NCBI RefSeq assembly: GCF_002395745.1
Contig: NZ_DGUN01000043.1
Span: 1-61,510, forward strand
Length of the DNA: 61,510 nucleotides
DNA from: Fibrobacter sp. UBA4309
GTDB lineage: Bacteria; Fibrobacterota; Fibrobacteria; Fibrobacterales; Fibrobacteraceae
Direction of reading: 5' to 3'
Positions 45,473-53,914 of the stretch are shown piece by piece (positions within the stretch are counted from its first letter, which is position 1; each line of letters begins with the position of its first letter). Under the pieces are notes generated by a model that was given only the letters and a program-made list of their open reading frames with translations, was not told the origin of the DNA and ran no database searches. The position numbers were made by a program, and so were the translations under genes.

Positions 45473-48400
45473 TTACTTCTTCTTGGGACCGCGACGTACA
45501 CCCCAGACTTCGGTGCCGTCCAGCTTGTTCTTCTTCTTGAACGCACCCAGGTAGACATAGGAGCTCCACTTCACGATGTAGGCGCCCGTACCCACCAGAC
45601 GGTTCTTGTCCGAAGTCATGTTCCAGGCGATGTAGAAGTTCTGGTTGGAGTCGAAGCAAGTCTTGCCTTCACCAAAGTACTTCTGGTCCGTACATTCGAT
45701 CTTTTCACTCTTGTGAGTAACGAAGTTACCCAGGTTGGTGAAGATATCCATTTCGTACTGGAAGTAAACTTCTTCCGGCTTCACGTTCTTGTACTGTTCG
45801 CTGGAATTCTTGAGCGACTTCATGTCGGTTCTCAGGTACTTACCCACGGTATGCGGGAAGCTGTCCTTGACATCCTGCAGGCTGAACTTCTGCGGAACGA
45901 GGAAGGCTTCGATCGTCGGGTTGTTGATCTTGGAAATATCCGTAGAACCGATATTGATAGAAGCATCGTCCACAGCGGCAGCACCTTCGATTGCTACCCA
46001 CGGGCTCGGCAGACGGGCTTCGCCAGCCAGGTAATCCGTCGGGGAGTTCCAGTGCATGGAAGCATCGCCGGCAACACGATACTGGGCAGTCAGCGTCAAG
46101 TCCGTGGTATCCTTCCACATGTCGGCCTTGCCGTCCGTACGGAAGCGGATGAAGTCACCCACGTGCGGAGACGGGTTCTGGACATCGTTGTTGGCAAAGC
46201 GGACCTTGACAGTGTCCTTGACCGTAGGACCGTTCTGGGAACGGGCGGCACGGTAGCGGGCAGAGCTGCTGAGTTCGGTTGCAGAGTTCAGGTAGAACTG
46301 GAAACCTTCCTTCTGGTAAGTTTCGTCCAACGAAGCCGGTTCAGAGAACGAGACCGTCAAGATGTCGAACGAGCTACCTTCAGCTTCGGGCATCACAGTC
46401 GCAGAAAGGATAATCGGAGCCATACGGTCGGTCATACCCTTGTCGAAGGAAGTCTTCACAGTCTTGCCCTTCCAGATGTATTCCGTGAAGGAGTAGATCT
46501 TGTTATCGAGCTTCACGTGAGTCCTTACCTTGCTGCTGAACGCAGAGTCGGCAACGAGACCGATAACGCGCTTGTCCGTAGACTTTTCGTAGGCAGCCTT
46601 TACCTTTGCGGCATCGAACTGGTACGAGCACTTCAAGGACTTATCCTTCGAGTTGTTGGAAAGACCCATCTGGTAGGGGTTGATTTCTACCTGGTGATCT
46701 TCATCGAAATTAACGCAGATGAAGGCCGGGACAGAGTCCGGATGGATTTCACGGTCGTAGATGATCGCGATGGAGTCACCACGGCCATCGAGGTATTCCT
46801 GGTCTTCACTGAAGTACGGACTCGGGATTTCTACGGCGGACCTCTTCTTGCCCTTGATATCGAAAATGTCGGCAACGACAGGCATCGGTGCAGGCGGCTT
46901 GTAGAAGTGCATGTTGCCATAGGCGGCTGCGATGCTATTGTTATCGATACTGGCAACGATAATGCTAGCCGCATTCGGGTCGGCATATTCCATACCGGAC
47001 TTGATACGTACCAGGGCCACACCTTCCGTGAACATCGATACCGCACCGGTAACGCTTTCCGAAGCCGTAATAATATCGGCAATCAAGAAGGAGCATTCCG
47101 TGCAGAGGCTTCCCGTCACCGGGTTCATGGCAATCAGGTACAGGTCCACATCGCTGTTCACCCAGTGGAAATATTCTTCACCCGTCACCGGATCCGTATT
47201 CGGGTCGCCCGTCAGCGGATTCCAGGTCAGCGGATTGCCTTCGGCATCCTTGGTCAAGGGTTCCGCGAACATAATCTGCGGAGCCATGAAGGTCAGCGTA
47301 GCGGAAGTCTTGCCGGCCGAAACCGTCACCAGCTTGGACGCTTCGGCACCAAGGCCGCTCAGCGGGACAAGCACCCAAACCGTATCGATACCGGACTCGC
47401 CGATTGTTCTGGCCAATGATGCCAGCGGAGTCTGGGCGTCTTCGGATTCATAGACCACGGCACCTTCAGAAACATTCAGCTGGTAGGACTGACCCTTGGC
47501 AGAAATCAAGTCCACGCCGCCCTGGCCATCCGGAGCGGAAACGTACACCGGAATGCGGGTCCCTGCCATAGCCTTGTCCTGGTAGGTCCACTTTGTACCA
47601 GAAGCGTACAGGCTCGCTTCGTTATCGGTATTGATGAATTCCACATTTTCAGTGATAACACCGAGGTTACCCTTCACGCGGAACTGATAGTAAGACTTCT
47701 TTCCGTTCACTTCGAAGTTCAAACGGTAGTTTCCGGGAGGAAGCCCGATAATATCGTTCGGATACACGACCGGGACCTTGGGATTCGTAAGGTCGATACC
47801 GCCATAGTTCTTGCGGCCCGTTTCGAGCGTTGCGATAAGGTCGCCCTTACGCGTCGTGATGGTATAAACTATTGTTGCCTGGATCTTGTCACCGCACTGA
47901 AGTGAAGACGTTCCACCACCTCCGGCAGCGCCAAGGGCAACCGCGGCGCAGTCGCCGCCACCGGACGTTTCAACGCAAATATCCATTTTAAGGCCACCGT
48001 CAGCAGTCTGGGCTGTGGTAAAATCGATACCCGTGGACTGCTTGATATACATGTTCGTCTTGATAATCACGTTACTCATCGTAGTACGACGGTCACAGAA
48101 GAAGATATCAATCGGGTAATCCTTACCCGGGACAAGCAAGCAGTCGTCTCCCGAGCAACCCGGAGTATAAGTAGTATTCAGGTTTTTCAGCACAACGTGA
48201 CCCGGGGCGGCCAAGTGGGCGCCACCGTTATCCACGGCAAGTCTCTTGTTGATGAACACCCAGATATCGTCGTCACCACGGAAGGTGAATTCCTGGGTTT
48301 CGTTATAGGTAAACGTCGCATGCGATTCAAAGCAGAAATGCTGGTTGCGCGTCTCGGTCTTAGCATAATTGTCACTGGATTCATAGCCCCAACGCATAAA

Positions 48401-49900
48401 GTCGGGGTCACAGTAGCTACCCCAGCACCACAGAGCCGGTTTATCTGCACCACCAGGATTAAGGTCATTACCATCGGCAAACTTGCCTTCGCACTTTTTC
48501 GTGCCTTCCGGGAATCCCGGAGTCCAGCAATAGTGGTCCAAATCCACACCGAGAATGGCCTTGGCATTATTGGGCACAGGACCCGCTGCAGGACGTTTCT
48601 TTCTCACACCGGCAGTCGGGCCGGCCTTGACCTGCTGGCCATTGATGGTCAGCGTAACCACTCCGGCATCAGTAGCATCTTCTAGCGGATAGAACCCCCC
48701 CACGAGGTCGTTGGTAACCATGGAATCGGAATCGAAACCCCAACGGGTATCGTTCCCGTAATGGCGGAACGGCATGTCATAGCACTGAACCTCGTTTACA
48801 TTCGGAGTATAGTTGAACAGTTTCTGGAAATTCGTTTGGTTGCCAAAGCACTTTACGGCATTGGCAGAACCGGAATACTCCGGCTTGTTGTCGGCGCCCA
48901 GCACATCCTTGACAATGCCATACTGTACACCCACGCACGCTTCGTATGGGCCAGCAGGGTTCTTGGCATCCGAGCAGCAGTCCGAGAACACATCGTTGAG
49001 CAACATATCCGTATCATAAATAATAGCGGCGAGACTGAAAGTACAACGAGAATTATCGCCAGCTTCGGGAACACCGGGATCGGTCACATACCATCCCTGC
49101 GTATTGCCGTCATCGGGCCAGTCATTGTCATCCGGAATAAAGTAAAGCTTGTTAACACCATAAGCCTCGTACAAAACGCTCAAGTCGACCGGAACAGCCG
49201 TTTCGTCTTCGCCCCAAAGGCCGTTCAAGCCCAACTGGGCAGTCGGCTTGTTCTTCAGGTACATAACAACGCTTATCGGAGGCGTTTCGAACCACATATA
49301 CATCCAGCCGCACAGGTCTCCAGCCGGAGCCATGTTGGAATCCTTGAAAGTCACACCGTCCATGGAATAACGGATCATGAGATCGTCGGACTGCCATTCC
49401 TTTTCATCGGGAACAAGCACATAGAAGAACTTCGCGGTAGCCGGAGCGCCACCCATGTAGGTTCTACCCGGACTGTCCGGATTTTCCATAATATAGGTTA
49501 CCGTCCCCTCTCCCGGACAACTAAATTGAGCGGCATTTTTCATTGCATTATTGTCATAGAGTTCAGATTTCACCCACAACGTTTTCTGCAAAATATGAAG
49601 CGTATCCTTAGTCGACTGGTTAGGTGCAGCCTTGTCACCAATATTAAAGCCAGCCAAGCCATCACCCCAGCTCACGGTGCTAAGATCAACTACAAAATAA
49701 CCATCCGATTTCTGCGTGAATCTTTTAGGAGTGGTATTGTTACCCGCGATATAAACGCTTGTCCATGAGTCAGGGGGCTTAATAAATAGCGTTCCGGCGC
49801 ACTGCGCCCAACCTTCCTGCACTCCTGCAAGAAGCACCATAATACCCAAAGCAAGTCCGGCTAACGTGGTTTTATGTTTTTTCATAATTTCTCTATCCAT
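45473..49900 (-). CDS. Fibro-slime domain surface protein
   Basis: This 1475-residue secreted protein has a signal peptide (cleavage near EGWAQ). The Fibro-slime domain (TIGR02148), a PA14-like carbohydrate-binding module typical of Fibrobacter, spans ~380-625, with FTFRGDDDIWVFINKRLAVD and PGKDYPIDIFFCDRRTT. Fibro-slime proteins have been linked to adhesion to cellulose in F. succinogenes. The N-terminal ~370 residues have repeated CBM-like beta segments rich in Trp and Cys. The C-terminal half has Ig-like beta domains (TVSFSEPAS). It ends in a basic tail (RRGPKKK) with no T9SS-like module. The start at 49900 has GGAG 7 nt upstream; ATG 49885 is also possible. Confidence 0.9.
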   Translation of the reverse strand: MDREIMKKHKTTLAGLALGIMVLLAGVQEGWAQCAGTLFIKPPDSWTSVYIAGNNTTPKRFTQKSDGYFVVDLSTVSWGDGLAGFNIGDKAAPNQSTKDTLHILQKTLWVKSELYDNNAMKNAAQFSCPGEGTVTYIMENPDSPGRTYMGGAPATAKFFYVLVPDEKEWQSDDLMIRYSMDGVTFKDSNMAPAGDLCGWMYMWFETPPISVVMYLKNKPTAQLGLNGLWGEDETAVPVDLSVLYEAYGVNKLYFIPDDNDWPDDGNTQGWYVTDPGVPEAGDNSRCTFSLAAIIYDTDMLLNDVFSDCCSDAKNPAGPYEACVGVQYGIVKDVLGADNKPEYSGSANAVKCFGNQTNFQKLFNYTPNVNEVQCYDMPFRHYGNDTRWGFDSDSMVTNDLVGGFYPLEDATDAGVVTLTINGQQVKAGPTAGVRKKRPAAGPVPNNAKAILGVDLDHYCWTPGFPEGTKKCEGKFADGNDLNPGGADKPALWCWGSYCDPDFMRWGYESSDNYAKTETRNQHFCFESHATFTYNETQEFTFRGDDDIWVFINKRLAVDNGGAHLAAPGHVVLKNLNTTYTPGCSGDDCLLVPGKDYPIDIFFCDRRTTMSNVIIKTNMYIKQSTGIDFTTAQTADGGLKMDICVETSGGGDCAAVALGAAGGGGTSSLQCGDKIQATIVYTITTRKGDLIATLETGRKNYGGIDLTNPKVPVVYPNDIIGLPPGNYRLNFEVNGKKSYYQFRVKGNLGVITENVEFINTDNEASLYASGTKWTYQDKAMAGTRIPVYVSAPDGQGGVDLISAKGQSYQLNVSEGAVVYESEDAQTPLASLARTIGESGIDTVWVLVPLSGLGAEASKLVTVSAGKTSATLTFMAPQIMFAEPLTKDAEGNPLTWNPLTGDPNTDPVTGEEYFHWVNSDVDLYLIAMNPVTGSLCTECSFLIADIITASESVTGAVSMFTEGVALVRIKSGMEYADPNAASIIVASIDNNSIAAAYGNMHFYKPPAPMPVVADIFDIKGKKRSAVEIPSPYFSEDQEYLDGRGDSIAIIYDREIHPDSVPAFICVNFDEDHQVEINPYQMGLSNNSKDKSLKCSYQFDAAKVKAAYEKSTDKRVIGLVADSAFSSKVRTHVKLDNKIYSFTEYIWKGKTVKTSFDKGMTDRMAPIILSATVMPEAEGSSFDILTVSFSEPASLDETYQKEGFQFYLNSATELSSSARYRAARSQNGPTVKDTVKVRFANNDVQNPSPHVGDFIRFRTDGKADMWKDTTDLTLTAQYRVAGDASMHWNSPTDYLAGEARLPSPWVAIEGAAAVDDASINIGSTDISKINNPTIEAFLVPQKFSLQDVKDSFPHTVGKYLRTDMKSLKNSSEQYKNVKPEEVYFQYEMDIFTNLGNFVTHKSEKIECTDQKYFGEGKTCFDSNQNFYIAWNMTSDKNRLVGTGAYIVKWSSYVYLGAFKKKNKLDGTEVWGVRRGPKKK

Positions 49901-50198
49901 TTAGGTTCTCCAGCCATAGCATAACAAAAAGACCTGGCTTCTTGCGATGCCACACCGCCATGAAATTTACCCTTTTCTTGGGAAAAAGGGGTGATTTTTT
50001 TTAAAATTAAATATTAAATAACATTTACAATCGGTCTAATGTGATTTTAGTTATAAACATGCGGGCTATATCACACCTTTTTTCCGCCGAGGTAAAAAAC
50101 ATTTTACATCAAGCCGTCAAAAAAAGACTTGACACACCATCGGGCGCCCCCGTCGAAAAAAATTTAGTTAAATTTCATACCATAATCGGAGATACCGC
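49901..50198. promoter_or_regulatory. AT-rich divergent intergenic region
   Basis: This 298-nt gap holds an imperfect hairpin (ACCCTTTTCTTGGGAAAAAGGGG, first 10 and last 6 bases pairing) followed by eight T near 49990. It also has a TTGACA at 50129 pointing toward the cyclase gene, without a good -10 at 17 nt. No gene or repeat family was recognised. Confidence 0.3.
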
Positions 50199-51083
50199 AT
50201 GCAGGATTTTGACCAGACGATAGCGACACCGGGCAAGACAATTCCTTTCAGGAAGTTCGAACTGCGCCCGCACCTTATCGTACTGTACCCGCAGTCCCAA
50301 TTCAAGCAAATCCCGCTCGAAAAAGGGACTGTCATCCTGGGCCGCGGTCAAGATGCCGAAATCCGGCTTGACGACGAACTGGTCAGCCGCAGGCACTGCG
50401 CACTGACCTTTGACGGTAACGCCGTGTCTGTCAAGGACTTAGGAAGCACCAACGGGACTTATGTCGACGGCCAGCCTGTCGATATCAAGACTCTCGAGCC
50501 CGACAACCGCCTCCAGATCGGCAAGATGGTCCTGAAAATCGACTTCAAGGACCGCGACGAAGAGGCTTTCGACCGCGAACTTTTCGAGGCGGCCACCATG
50601 GACCCGCTCACCAAGATTTCCAACCGCCGCACCTTCTTTGACCGCGGGCTCGGTGAGCTTGCCCTTGCGCGGCGCAACAACTTCTACGTGCATACCATCA
50701 TGGTGGACGCCGACCACTTCAAGCACGTGAACGACACCTGGGGACACCAGTGCGGCGACATGGTGCTCAAGGAAATCGCCCGCCTGCTGAAAGACGAAAA
50801 GCGCGAATCCGACCTGCTCGCCCGCTACGGTGGCGAAGAATTCGTGCTGCTGCTCGCCGGCATCGGTCCCGAAGACGCCAAAAAGAGCGCCGAACGTTTG
50901 CGCATGGCCGTAGAACGCCACCGCTTCTCGTGGAACGACACGATTATCCCCGTAACGATTTCCCTCGGACTCGCAAGCAAGCTCGGCGCCGAAATCCCGA
51001 CCGTCGAAGAGATGATCGCCGAAAGCGACAAACTGCTCTATATTGCCAAGGAAAACGGCCGAAACCAGGTCGCGACAGCATAA
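50199..51083 (+). CDS. FHA-GGDEF diguanylate cyclase
   Basis: This 294-residue cytoplasmic enzyme makes the second messenger c-di-GMP from two GTP. An N-terminal FHA phosphothreonine-binding domain (residues ~27-115) shows GRGQDAEI, SRRH and STNGTYVDG. The GGDEF domain has the active site GGEEF at 211-215 and an inhibitory I-site RESD at 202-205, five residues before it, so product inhibition is expected. CGGAG precedes the ATG. FHA input suggests control by a Ser/Thr kinase elsewhere. It is followed by a TIGR02147 gene across a palindrome. Confidence 0.95.
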   Translation: MQDFDQTIATPGKTIPFRKFELRPHLIVLYPQSQFKQIPLEKGTVILGRGQDAEIRLDDELVSRRHCALTFDGNAVSVKDLGSTNGTYVDGQPVDIKTLEPDNRLQIGKMVLKIDFKDRDEEAFDRELFEAATMDPLTKISNRRTFFDRGLGELALARRNNFYVHTIMVDADHFKHVNDTWGHQCGDMVLKEIARLLKDEKRESDLLARYGGEEFVLLLAGIGPEDAKKSAERLRMAVERHRFSWNDTIIPVTISLGLASKLGAEIPTVEEMIAESDKLLYIAKENGRNQVATA

Positions 51084-51093
51084 GCGGCATATG

Positions 51094-51124
51094 TTCTCAA
51101 AAAAAGTTCTCACTTTTTTGAGAA
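51094..51124. promoter_or_regulatory. Inverted repeat upstream of the TIGR02147 gene
   Basis: TTCTCAAAAAA and TTTTTTGAGAA form an 11-bp inverted repeat around AGTTCTCAC, 20 nt before the GTG start. It could be a terminator for the cyclase gene or an operator for the TIGR02147 gene. A TATGTATATTT stretch follows. Confidence 0.45.
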
Positions 51125-51143
51125 AATTATGTATATTTAAGGC

Positions 51144-51995
51144 GTGAACCGCTTTCTAGACATATATCAATTTACGCATTTCCGCAAGTTCCTGGAAGAA
51201 TACCAGGCGGCCCGCGCCCAGGCGGAGCCGGGATTCACGCGTACCGAAATCTGCAACCTGCTGGGCATGGAAAAGAGCCGCAGCTACTTCGCCGACGTGC
51301 TCCGTGGCAAGAAGGTCAGCCCCCGCATGGTGGCAAAGTTCATCGAGGTGCTGGAACTCGACAAGAAGGAGGCCAAGTACTTCGAGACGCTGGTGCAGCT
51401 CGACCAGGCGAAAAGTGACGCAGTCCGCAACGCCACGATGCAGGAACTGTTGAAACTGCACCCGAATCCGCAACATATACTGAACGAGGACGCCTACGAG
51501 TACTACAGCCGCTGGTATCACAGCGCATTGTTCGCAATACTCGACGCGATGGATGTAGGCGACGACCTGACTCCCGTGCAAAAGAGGATTTTCCCGAAGG
51601 TCCCGCTCGGCAAGCTGAAGGACTCTCTCACGCTTTTGGAAAGGCTCGGGCTTGCCCGCAAAGACGAACAGGGATTCTGGAAGCCCACCAAGGAAAGCAT
51701 CAGCAGCGGTCCGTACAACAACGCGGAGCTCATCAAGCAGTACCAGCTGCAGTGCTTTGAACTCTCGAAGCAGGCGCTCATCACGCCGCCCAAGAAGCCG
51801 ACCGTCATGAGCACGCTCACGTTCAGCATCTCGAGCGAGGCGTACAAGAAGCTCGAGGCCGAACTGCAGGAATTCAAGGCGAAGGCTAGGCGCATCATCG
51901 GCGAAGACAAGGAAAAGGCCGACGGCGTCTACCAGATGAACATCCACCTGTTCTCACTTTTAGACGAAAGACGAGAGACGAAAGACGAAAGATAA
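51144..51995 (+). CDS. TIGR02147-family putative regulator with a repeat-derived C-terminal tail
   Basis: This 283-residue protein of the Fibrobacter-expanded TIGR02147 family has a helix-turn-helix-like N-terminus (FTRTEICNLLGMEKSRSYFADVLRGKK) and a conserved C-terminal ISSEAYKKLEAELQEFKAKA region ending YQMNIHLF. Family members are thought to be transcriptional regulators paired with secreted proteins; this is inference. The start is a GTG at 51144. The last ten residues (DERRETKDER) are encoded by repeated GACGAAA units of a dispersed repeat (51959-52012) and are not expected in the family. The next gene encodes a lipoprotein. Confidence 0.88.
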   Translation: MNRFLDIYQFTHFRKFLEEYQAARAQAEPGFTRTEICNLLGMEKSRSYFADVLRGKKVSPRMVAKFIEVLELDKKEAKYFETLVQLDQAKSDAVRNATMQELLKLHPNPQHILNEDAYEYYSRWYHSALFAILDAMDVGDDLTPVQKRIFPKVPLGKLKDSLTLLERLGLARKDEQGFWKPTKESISSGPYNNAELIKQYQLQCFELSKQALITPPKKPTVMSTLTFSISSEAYKKLEAELQEFKAKARRIIGEDKEKADGVYQMNIHLFSLLDERRETKDER

Positions 51996-52012
51996 GTTTC
52001 AGCGTCATCCTG
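51959..52012 (+). repeat. 54-nt direct repeat, copy 1
   Basis: It consists of TAGACGAAAGACGA-type units followed by AAGATAAGTTTCAGCGTCATCCTG (first and last parts shared). It matches copy 2 at 51 of 54 positions by my count. It covers the C-terminal codons and TAA stop of the TIGR02147 gene. Confidence 0.9.
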
Positions 52013-52060
52013 AGCGAACCCTGGAGCGCGAAGCGCGATAGGGGAAGTCGAAGGATCCAG
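52000..52060 (+). repeat. Type B dispersed repeat
   Basis: It runs from CAGCGTCATCCTGAG to CGAAGGATCCAG with an internal GCGCGAAGCGCG hairpin. The same ends occur at 59559-59598. Confidence 0.8.
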
Positions 52061-52070
52061 AAGAGGTTTT

Positions 52071-53651
52071 ATGTTTAGACGAAAGACGATAGACGATAGA
52101 CGAAAGATAAGTTCCAGCGTCATCCTGTTCGCGGGGGCGGTTTTGGCGCTCCTCAGCGCATGCAGCGACAGCACGGACACCGCGGGCGTAATTTCCGAGA
52201 CGGAATCGGGGAAGACCATCGCGGGCATCGTGACGGACTTTGACGGTAACACCATCAAGGGCGCCAAAGTCGCCCTCATGCGGAGAGACTTCATTGCCGT
52301 GAGAGACAATCCCGAAATGGAGACGACCACCGACGATTCCGGGAAATTCTCTTTTGAAGATATAAAAAGTGACTCCTTCAACATCCAGGTCTCATCCGAC
52401 GGATTGCTGGACTTCAGGAATATTCTCGACATCACGAAGCTTGAGGATTCCGTCTATCGCTTTGAGGTCTCCGAAGGCTCGAACCTGAAGCTGGAACTGA
52501 ACGCCTACGACCTCGCTCTTGGCGACACGATATGCATCGACGGCTCGCTGAATTGCTTCGTCGTGAATTCCGAAGACATGGACCGTGGCTACATACTGGC
52601 CGATGGCATTCCCAATGCTTATTTTGAGAAAATCACCATCATGACTGCAGAAGGCGAAACGGAGACGGATTCCGTCTACTGGAGCTTCCGCTCTGAAGAC
52701 ACCCTCCTTGTGACCAGGGACAAGCCCGGCTATTTGGTGGGACTCCGCAAAATGACATTCAACGACAGTGTCGTGGCAACCCTCAAGGCCATGGATGCAG
52801 GCATCACGTTGAAGCACATTCCCATCTTGGTGGAAAGTAAGTCCGAAACAGTCCCAACCCTGATCGATGCCAACGGCTACGAAATCGATTACCTGCTGGA
52901 TGTAAAATCCGCCAAGGGAAAAGAAGTGTTGCTGATGGACCTTCCCGAAATTTCGGCAAACATGCTGGACGGAAACGTATTAAGCCTGCGCGAAATCGAG
53001 CCCACCTACCTTTCCTTCGGGCCCCACCCCTACACCTTTTATAACCTGGACGAATACGACAGCGAAGGCTTCTACGGAACCGGCCTGCACCTGGATTCAA
53101 CAAAAAAAGACCTCAAGGTCCACAAACATGCCGATGGATTCCCGCTGTTCGAAGACGGAAGTCTAGGGTTCAGTTTTTGGATCAAGGGAGAAGCCCCTGC
53201 CGACACCGGGTTCACTATCTTTTCATCTACACCCTCCGTCAACGGAGGCTTTGAAATCAGGCAATGTTCAAAGGACCCCGCCACCATCTGCACAAGAATC
53301 TATAGTGGCCTTGAATCCGCATCCACCGACACAACCCTCTACGGAAGCGCCAAAATTCTCGATGGTTCCTGGCACCACTACTTTGTCGTTTTTGTGCAAA
53401 AGCACCTGACCATTGCCGTTGACGGGAAAACCATCCGCAACACCGATATCAAAATTAGCGACGATTTTTCTGAATTGCAGTTCAACATTGGTATCGGAGG
53501 GAAAAACGCCTTCAATGGAGAAATCGACGAAATCTTCCTCACGTCTTTCGACGATTCCATCCGGGCCAAAGGCGACACCACCTGGCAGCAACTGCAAAGC
53601 TGGCTCAGCATTTTTTACGAATTGCAAAAAGAACCCGCCATCCTAGACTAG
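52071..53651 (+). CDS. Lipoprotein with a carboxypeptidase-regulatory-like and a LamG-like domain
   Basis: This 526-residue protein has a lipobox ending LSAC (Cys31). Residues ~45-105 form a carboxypeptidase-regulatory-like beta-sandwich (GIVTDFDGNTIKGAKVAL, TTDDSGKFSFEDI). A concanavalin/LamG-like domain lies near 350-505 (FSFWIKGEAP, DGSWHHYFVVF, NAFNGEIDEIFL), which often binds glycans. The first ~19 residues, including the SSVIL that opens the signal peptide core, are encoded by copy 2 of the 54-nt repeat. No Shine-Dalgarno other than AAGAGG is seen. It is likely the partner of the TIGR02147 gene. The ligand is unknown. Confidence 0.82.
   Translation: MFRRKTIDDRRKISSSVILFAGAVLALLSACSDSTDTAGVISETESGKTIAGIVTDFDGNTIKGAKVALMRRDFIAVRDNPEMETTTDDSGKFSFEDIKSDSFNIQVSSDGLLDFRNILDITKLEDSVYRFEVSEGSNLKLELNAYDLALGDTICIDGSLNCFVVNSEDMDRGYILADGIPNAYFEKITIMTAEGETETDSVYWSFRSEDTLLVTRDKPGYLVGLRKMTFNDSVVATLKAMDAGITLKHIPILVESKSETVPTLIDANGYEIDYLLDVKSAKGKEVLLMDLPEISANMLDGNVLSLREIEPTYLSFGPHPYTFYNLDEYDSEGFYGTGLHLDSTKKDLKVHKHADGFPLFEDGSLGFSFWIKGEAPADTGFTIFSSTPSVNGGFEIRQCSKDPATICTRIYSGLESASTDTTLYGSAKILDGSWHHYFVVFVQKHLTIAVDGKTIRNTDIKISDDFSELQFNIGIGGKNAFNGEIDEIFLTSFDDSIRAKGDTTWQQLQSWLSIFYELQKEPAILD
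52074..52127 (+). repeat. 54-nt direct repeat, copy 2
   Basis: It differs from copy 1 (51959-52012) at three positions. It begins 3 nt inside the lipoprotein gene, right after its ATG, and ends within the signal-peptide codons. Confidence 0.9.
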
Positions 53652-53681
53652 AATCTGTTTATTCCTGATTCTTTGTGATTG

Positions 53682-53701
53682 TCGCCGCACTCTTGCGGCG
53701 A
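53682..53701 (+). terminator. Hairpin between the lipoprotein and ferredoxin genes
   Basis: TCGCCGCA pairs with TGCGGCGA (CTCT loop), followed by a T-rich stretch interrupted by other bases. It is a plausible terminator for the lipoprotein gene. Confidence 0.5.
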
Positions 53702-53722
53702 TATCTTTGTATATTTTCCTTT

Positions 53723-53914
53723 ATGAAACGTCTCGCTCACAACAAAAGCAAATGCCTGCAGTGCGCCGGCTGTGTCGGCGTGTGCCCCAAGATGGCGCTT
53801 GACATGTACGGTCTCGACCTGCAAATCGATAACGAGAAGTGCATCAAGTGCGGCATCTGCACAAAGGCGTGCCCTGTCGGTGCACTCAAGATTACGGAGG
53901 GCGGCGATGCTTGA
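53723..53914 (+). CDS. 2[4Fe-4S] ferredoxin
   Basis: This 63-residue electron carrier has two full CxxCxxCxxxCP motifs (Cys 11/14/17/21 and 40/43/46/50) for two [4Fe-4S] clusters. The ATG at 53723 is taken because the upstream extension has no ferredoxin character. Its end overlaps the reductase start by 8 nt, so the two are translationally coupled and the ferredoxin probably feeds electrons to that reductase. Confidence 0.92.
   Translation: MKRLAHNKSKCLQCAGCVGVCPKMALDMYGLDLQIDNEKCIKCGICTKACPVGALKITEGGDA

Noticed and set aside
45455..47419. 654-codon plus-strand frame opposite the Fibro-slime gene
   Set aside because: Mirror frame. It crosses the terminator, and the minus-strand gene is well supported.
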